The notes below the pieces were generated by a model, which saw nothing but the letters and a program-made list of their open reading frames with translations, was not told the origin of the DNA and ran no database searches. From Phoronis australis (taxonomy: Eukaryota > Phoronida > Phoronidae), in contig NMRA01000164.1 in assembly GCA_002633005.1 (NCBI GenBank), positions 498,489 through 562,488 of the forward strand: 64,000 bases of DNA, written 5' to 3'. Below, piece after piece: positions 52,719 to 61,700 of this stretch (the stretch's first letter is position 1; every line of letters begins with the position of its first letter). A program made the translations under genes and the position numbers.

Positions 52719-55700
52719 GTAGGGGGAACTGTGTGTTGGGCAGCATTCTAGAGTTTACATTCCATCTGTATGTGACTAGGAGCTTGCATTGGTGGTTTAC
52801 AATCTATTGTCATTGTGGAGTGTGTTGGGTACTACCTCTGTTTCCCAGCATAGTGTCAGCCTTATTGTTTGAACACAACACAGGGACCTAGCTTGTCTGA
52901 TGGAAAAACGCATATGCCTTTTTCCCACCACCAGTTCCACTCCTTGGTTACCGCCCCCTCATCGGCAATGCCTCGAGTAGCCAAGGCTAACCATTTGCAG
53001 AAGTGTTTCTAACTTTGAGTTGAATTATTTAACCATTAATGAGTAATTTGTGGGTTTGTTTAGGGTAATTTTGTGTGATTTTGAAATATTTTTCATTGAT
53101 GAATTGGACTCGATTTATGATAGGGCAAAATCTCTGATATTTTTGTATCTAAGCTTAGAAACATGAAATCAGAAGCTGTTTATTTTTTGTTGCAGGAAGG
53201 AGAAGCAGATGACGATGACGATGATGAAGATGGCGAGCTGGGTGACAAGTCTGATGATGGTGAGATAGATGTAAGTTTTACGGAACATTTGGGTTATTTT
53301 AGTTTGACTTACTTCAAATTCACCTGGTGTAGTTGCACTACATTTGCCAGTATATGGGTTCTTGAGCTAGTTTTGGTTATTGCCTCGTCATTATTCATTA
53401 CGCTTGTATAAGTAAGTTGAACTCCCAGCAGTGTGTCTGGAGAATCGTACTGACGAAGATTATTTTAACTCACAGAGTAATATAAGAGTATATAAGAGAT
53501 CATGTTCAGGAAAAAGTGTGTTAGAATAAAAATGGTGGGTTGCACATCAGGGTAAAATATTGAATTTTTCATTTCACATACAGAGCACAGAATACTATGA
53601 ACCTCAAATACGCTGGTGGGTTTTTTCTTTTGAATTCAGCCAAAGTCAGAACTCTGACTACGAATAGCCAAAAGTTGGTTTTTGTCTGTTGCATTTCTCC
53701 ATACATTTTGTATTTTGTCTATAAGCAGCCTAACCGTACTGTCATCCATAAAGTGCGACTTCATGGCTTTTTCAGGAAGATGATTGCGAAGAGGGTGAGA
53801 TCAAAGATGGGGAAATACGGAAGCCACTCCAGCGCCATCTGTGTCGATTCTACAACAGAGGTCACTGTACCTGGGGTTCTAACTGCCGATTCCTTCACCC
53901 AGGTGTTAACGACAAAGGTAGGTCGCGCCAGTTAGTCTCTTGCTTGGTTTCTTGTTGGTGTATAGTCAATTTGTCTGTTCATCCTAGCAATGTGGACACT
54001 TGAAAAGACGTTGCTTTAGACAAAATGTAGATTTTAGTAATGGTCATGTTACTGTTGATGTCAGATAACTGACTGGTCTGTTCAATTCAGGAAGGAGGGT
54101 GTCTAATTTGAATGTTGGAGCCAAGCACATTAGGAAAGGTATGCCAGATTTACAAAGTTACCATGAAATGTGTCTAGAGAGCAGGGCCGCACAGGACCCA
54201 AGAGTTAAATCACAAATGAAATGAATGCATTGGGTTTTAGTCGACAGCAAGCGCATTGTTTGTGTGAGGCGACTGCTGATGCTATGTAGCAGCATTGTCA
54301 TCTGCAATTAATACTGATGGACGTCTTGTGTTCTTCCAGGTAATTATTCAATGCTGGAACGTCCTGGTTTTAACCACAACCGGTTCAACAGGCCGCCCGG
54401 AAGACAGTGGAATGGTCCAGAGGCAACACCGGATGCGGCAGCACCCCCTCCTGAAGAACTGCCCCCACCACCTCCTGAGGAGCCCCGCCAGGAGTCTGCA
54501 TGGGAACGGGGACTCCGGCAAGCAAAGGAGGTAATGAGTCAGCGTCTGACTTTGGTCACCGTTAAGAGAATCAGTATTTGTACAGTTACTGCAATGTTTT
54601 GCTTCCTCTGTGCATGGCATTTGAATCTCTGGTGTTTAAATGACTTAAAATGCATATTTTCTTAATTCAATATCAAAGTTAAATGTCATGTAAGCCAGGC
54701 AAAATAAAGATGATTATGTTATGTTGAATTAAAGCATTAAAAATGTGTGAAATTTGCTTTTGAATTGCAACATATGATAAAGGGGTGATTGGATAATCGA
54801 TGCAACTGTGTCACAGTTATTGCTATTGGGAACACTAATGATTCTGTGTTCTGTAGGTTGAGTCTGCTGAAATTATGAATTATTGGCTAAAAAGTGACTA
54901 TCAAACCAAGATAGAACCATGTAATACGAAATTTTCAATTTGATATTCTCGAAACTTTTCCTTTGCATAACTCAATTTTGTGTGTGGTTCATAATAACTG
55001 TCATAAATCTCTGGTTTACAGCTCATGAAGAAGGCATCACAGAAAAAAGAGTTGGAAACGAACATTGAAGAGAAACGGATGAACCTCAGTCTCAACGATT
55101 TTCAAGAGGACAAGAAATTCAACGACCCCTACTACGATGACATGTGAGCATGATTTTGATGTTGATTCCCTCCATTGTCATGTTGGTGTTCTGTGTGTAT
55201 TACTGGCAACTAAAATGTTCTTGATGGCATTTACAGACTTGTTTTTAGGGTTATGTAGGACAAGCCAGGTATCAACAAAACTGTAGATTTCAAGTCCTGA
55301 AAGTATAAGGTCTGTAGAATTAGATAGCATTAGGATCGCCCACGTATAAATATGATGCTGCATAATAATTCTTAACACCATGTTGGAGAACTGTGTATAG
55401 AACATGGTGTCTGAAAGTTCCACATGAATCTGATCAGCCATTACTAAGATAGGATGTTCCAAAGTTTGTCAAATTTGGCCATTTCTGGGGGGTCCTACAT
55501 AACCTTAACGAACTAAAGGTTTTCAGTGGTTGGTATATGGCCAGACATGTTAGACCGGGATCCCAGAGCTGTTTTGCGCATGAAAACTAATTTCCTTTGG
55601 TACCACAATCGTCTGTGGTAATACTGATGCTTGAGTATGGCCGTCTGACAGGTTCGCTCTGGTGGGTGTGGTCGGGGGAACCAAGTGAATGGCACTCAAA

Positions 55701-58700
55701 AATTGAGCTAGATCAACTTTTCTGGTAACCACTTCAAACTGCCTTCAATACCTACTACCTAATCCACTGTATCAAAATTGGTTGCTGCCAGACAATTTCA
55801 GTGGTGGGGAGTATCAGCCAGACAGTTATAAACAAGGTAAAAAAATGAGCTTGATCAATCCAAGAGGTAACCACATGAAACCAGTTGCAAAATATTCATC
55901 GCGAGCACAGGTATCACGAATGAAGACGGCCAGACAAATCTAGTGGTGGGTTAGCCCCGCCAGACACGCCCAAATACCCGAGTTTAGCTAGATCAACCCA
56001 CCAGGTAACCGTTTGAAACCAATTGATATTTTGCAAACGTCGACACTGTAGAGTTTTTGGCAAGGCCTTTGACGCAGATCAATTAGGGGTAAGGGAAATC
56101 TGTATGCACGATGATGACTCTCAGCTCTATGTTCATGAGATGAGACGGAATTTGTAATACCAGAAATGAGAATGCTGTAACGGTTGCTCGCAAAGAACGG
56201 GACACAAATTCAGATGTAATGTGGTCCAGCAATAGAACACTCTCGCATTATCTCCTGCCAAATTTTCAAATCAGCCATGCTTAAATGATTGATTGCACCT
56301 CATTGCATACTCAAACGGAAATATGAAGTTTAGTCGGCAAATGACTTAATTGGCAAAATTGTATTTCTGGTTGTATTTTAGCGTGTTACTTAGTTGCTTA
56401 CATTGCTGGAAATGGGAACAGCCCACTATTTCGAAGGTTCACTATTGGAAGGTTCTCTATTACAAAGATTCACTACTCCGAAGAATCACTGCTCCAAAAA
56501 ATATCCAAACTTTCAAACTCAGATGTGATTTTTAACCTTTTACATGCAAAATTAAACAATCTTTTGGTTATTAGATGCACCTATACCGAAAGCAACGCCC
56601 GGGCACTAAAGCACTTTGTTTGGATTTCATGTAGACAGTGACCACCGTCTCCAGCTGACAAGCACAACTTAGGAAACGGTAGACAGATTTCACTGTGCAT
56701 GGTCGAGAAATTGCCCGCATATCTTAAAATGAGTACGCACTTGCATTTTAAAATGATCTGAAGTAGAATACTGATGAATTATCAACCATGACACATTCAT
56801 CAAATCCCTATGTCAAGGTAGCATTGCAGTGCGACGCACACAGCCGGGTCGAAACTAAATGAAGTTAGTGGGCCATTCTGTCCCTGCCAGCTCTAACGAA
56901 GTCAGGGAATCCCATTCAGTCTTCTTAAATTTGAAACCGCCGTTGGTCGCTGCAGCCTTGAAGCATGCCCCAGATGTTGTCTCTGCTTGAGCATATGAGT
57001 CGTGATCACACAGTCAAGAGTAGAGAACTGTCAGAGTTTTGGAATAGTGGAAATTCAAAGTAGTGAATTTTAGAAGGTAACGTACCTTCGGAGTAGTGGA
57101 CATTTGGAGTACTGGACCTTCGGAGTATTGAAACTTCGTCATAGTGACATGGAACCTTGGAATTCTTTTCCATCAAGTTTGTATCTCATATGAAGTCTGC
57201 AGGGTTGTGCACCATTGACATTGATTGACTAGAGATTATCATTGACCATCATAACGTGAAGATGCTCGACGGGGTATTCTTAGTGCAAGAAAACACGGTA
57301 GCTGAATGTCTGGATTTTGTGCACGACAGAGGGCTGCTTGTTATGAACTCACTGAATTTAAAAGAACGTTAATGACATGTGAAATGTTTAGTGTACCTGT
57401 AATGTGGTAAGTTTAGGGATGGGCTCATAATGAACTTAACTTATTAAGTTTAACTGGCGATCAAAATCTACCACTGTTTTGGTACTTCAAGTTCAAAACT
57501 TAGATAAAAAGTTATCAACCCGTTCCTGGTAAGAAAAAAAAACAAGTGTGCAGAAGCATTAAAAATTAAATAAAGAAAACCAATATGAAACATATCGTTC
57601 CTTTGGGAAGTGGCCCTTTGTGAAGATAAACACAAGTTAATCTTTTTAGTCATTTTGTAATATTTATAAAGTACCAAATTAAAACTACTCTCCAGAGTTG
57701 CAGGCTATAACTCTGCAAATGTCATAGGAAACCAAATTGGGGGTACTAACAATAACCATTGTTGAGAAATTAATGCTAGCAATTTCCACTTCATTAGCTC
57801 AAATCTACTTCAGTACAAAGGGTGTGCTGAAAAGGCATCCTAAAAGTTGTCTGGGGCTTAGGGAATTGGAGCTGTTACCAGTGTAAGCGAGAAATTCTCC
57901 ACATGTTAACGAATATGCTGGAGCTGGACCTTGTCAGCATGGGCAGGGGTTCGATTGAACAGTAAAAAGGTAAAACACAAATTAGAATCATTTGATTCAA
58001 CTACAAATCAGTCACGATTTCCAAAAAGATTATGCATAGTGGTTGGATACCCCATCCCCCAATGTGGATGCCCAGGGCCGTCGCCACAATGGCTGAGCAC
58101 CATATACAACATCTATGAATAATTAATTTGAATGTGTTTTATATTCACTATGAAGAGAAAAAGCGAACAGTTCCATTGTCTGCATATCTGTGTCGTACAA
58201 ATGAAATGATTGTCAATCTAAATATACTGAAAAACTCAGGACCCACAATGTTCCCCATCTGGGGTAGTTTGGGTGCTTCAGGGCAAAGAATACAACTAGC
58301 ATTGTTGGGGAAACTGTTGATACAGCTACTGACGTCATTGGTCTTGACACATCTCTGGAGTGCTATGTAGGCTCGGTTTATGAGAAAGATATAGATTGTC
58401 CAAAACTGATCAGTTTTCCCAAATTTGACATTAATCACTGTGTGAAATGAAGGAAGCTGGCACGCATATATAATGTAGACAACAGCAAGACGGCATTATT
58501 CCTGGTCTTAGCAGTTGCATCAAATGATTCGTCCGAAGACAGGGGGACGCTGTTTAGACTGGTAAAATAGTACAACGAAAAATCAAAATTTGTGCAAACA
58601 CAATGTGCCATCTGTCACGAATGGATTTTCGGTTTTGTTTTTAATAGTGAATCATGTAGAGTATTCAACTGTTGTCACTCCAACCACAGGCACGATGTTT

Positions 58701-61700
58701 CTGGTTATCATGCCCTGACATAAACTTGCAGACAAAAATCTCTCACCTTGTGTAGTGACTTATGTCGTACGGACTCACTGGCTTTATTAGAAATCGAAGT
58801 GCCTGATTCCTCAATGTGATGCTTATTCAGCGTGAATGGGCTTATAACCAATTTTGTTTCGACTCTTTATAATTTGTCTGACGGTGGCACCACCCCACTG
58901 AAATTGTTTGGCTTCTTACCATTGTGCCACGTGCTGAACATCGTGCAATTGATTTCAAACGGTTACCTGGTGGATTGGTTTAGCTCTACTCAGGTACTTG
59001 GGCGTATCTGGAGGGCATAACCCACCACTACATTTGTCTGGCATTATTTATTCTTGATACCTGGGCTTGCGACGAATATTTTGCAACTGGTTTGATGCGG
59101 CTACCTCTTGGGTTGATCTAGCTAAACTCAGGTATTTGGGCGTGTCTGGCGGGGCTAACCCACCTCTAGATTTGTCTGGCTGTGTTCATTCGGGATGCCT
59201 GGGCTCGCGATGAATATTTTGCAACTGGTTTCATGCAGTTACCTGTTGGATTGATCTAGCTCAAGTTTTTACCTTGTTTATTACCATCTGGCTGATACTC
59301 CCTACCACTGAAATTGTCTGGCAGTGACCAATTTTGACACAGCGGATTACGTAGTAGGTATCGAAGGCAGTTTGAAGTGGTTACCAGAAAAGTTGATTGA
59401 ATTCCATTCTCCTGGCTCCACACCCACCAGAGTGAACTTCCCAGACGGCCATTTCCAAGCATCAGGATACCCACAGACCACTGTGGTACCAAAGAAAATT
59501 GGTTACCTTTTCATGCCCAAAAAAGCTCTGGGATGCCGGTCTATGTGCATTGACTGGATCACTACTGTTCGTAGTTACTGTACTTGACCAAATGATAATT
59601 TGTGTTGAAATAGTTATGCATCTGTTGTTAACAGTCTAGATGACCCGTACTATGGTAACAACGTCGAACCAGTCAACAATGCAAGGCCACAGCCGTATGA
59701 AAACTTTGAGGTGCACTGGTCCAGGGAACCAGATTACCACTTCAAGGTCAGTTTCATAGTTACGCTTTGACACTTTGTTAGGTAACGTTTGTGAATTTGA
59801 TGTTTGAGCTGACTTAAAGTGCATCCAGGATGATTTGAAGCCTTAAAAGTAAATTTTTTGTTCAAGCATTTATTAAATTAATTGACTCATTAAAAGGGAA
59901 TATTTCCTTTTTTGATGGTGTTCAGTATATTGGTATTTTGGTATATTTTACTTATTCTGAGAGGTATTTGCACCTTTGTAGTTATTTTTATTAAAAACAA
60001 AATTAATTATAATTGTAATTATTCAGACTATACATGTGACGCTGTGACCAAGTTGCAAAACACCCATTATAGTAAATGAGATATGCTGCATTGAATAAAA
60101 ATGCCTACAAAATTGTTTATTCCCCTCGAATTGACATATTTTATTGCTGAAATTGGTGAGGTCCAAGACTTACTCAAAAAGATTTAGGACATATTAACAT
60201 CAGGCTAAAATCAAGTAGACTTTGCACTGCTTTGTTAGTATGTCTTCATAACAAGGTGAAGGCCAACATATTTTGAACTTTCCACTGCATTCTAGAGTTG
60301 CTTTCTGTTTCCATTTCAGGAGCGAGAGCCCTCCTTTGAGCGACCTCGCCATCTACGTAACCACAGACTTAGAGTGTCTCCCTCACCTGACAGGTATGTT
60401 ATAGGTGTTTTGCTAGATTATGGAATGCTTACTCGACAGCCATGCCGTTTTTAAACATTGAGGACTAAATTGATTCTTGTCACCAAATCCATTAATAACA
60501 TTGTAATTAGTGTTTATGCAGTCTCACTGTTTCTGTAATGAACCTGTTTTACGAATTGAGATACTCAACAGTGGTGTCCTGGGCCCGGTCTCCAATCTTT
60601 TTACTCGAAATGGAACTCGAAATTAGGTTTGGCATTTTCTACTCTACTTTTGGGCGAACTCAAGATAAGTGTCTATTATTCTATGCTCGAGTACATAATA
60701 ACATACGTAGATAATTTATTGCCCATAGTTCACACTTTGTAAAACCCAATATTAAAGCAATAAGTTCGAGTTTGAACTCGAAATTTCGAGTTTTTACTCG
60801 TGTTTGTAGCACGAGTATAAGGGTCTTCAAGGGCAAACTTGAACTAGAAACTCCTATGCATAAACTATAATGTATTCGAGCACAGTCTGATAACCAATTA
60901 TCTTAAGTTCGCTCAAAAGGAGCAGAGAAATTGCAAAAAATAGTTTTGAGTTCGTTTCGAGTACAAAGATTAGAGACCGGGCCCTGGTTCCATTGCAGTA
61001 CCTGATCACTGTTAGTTGGTCTTGTTTCACTCATTATTGCTTCTCACTTTTCTAGTCGTGTCAGGCGTAAACAGCGTGAGAGTCGAGAGGAGGTGCCTGT
61101 ACGTGATGGTTCAGCGCCTGTGAAGTCATCGGTCAAGGGAGACGAGTGGCATGACCCCTGGCAGAGAACAAATAAGGACCAGAAGGTCAAGAAAAAGGGA
61201 AGGTCACGCAGCGGTTCTCGTGGTCGCCGACGGGGGCGCTCCAGCAGTTACTCATCTTGGTCATCAAGGTCGGTCTTTTTTCTATATTTATTTTTTTTTG
61301 TATTTGTTTAGCTCTCCTGCAGTTGTCTGACAGGCAGTTATTACTTGGCATTCGCTTCTTACGTGTGGCAAAAACATTGTACTTTTGTGAATTCAAAAAC
61401 AGTTTCAGAAGCTATGCTATTTTTGTACCGTTAACCAGTATGATCTGATCTTTTGTCAAAATAGTGAGCATAAACGCAACATTTTATATGTTTAGTCAGC
61501 CTGTGTAGGTATACGTTTATTTGTTTTGTTCATGTTTTTCTTCCGCACGGCATTAGTGTTGGGAGTGGTGACCTTTGAACCCATTCCTAGGTGTTGAAGT
61601 TGTGATTGTTAGTGTTGTGTTACGTTTTGTTGCGGTTATGTTTTCAGATCGTCATCGCGCTCATCTTTTTCATCATATAGTAGCCGTTCATCCTACAGCA

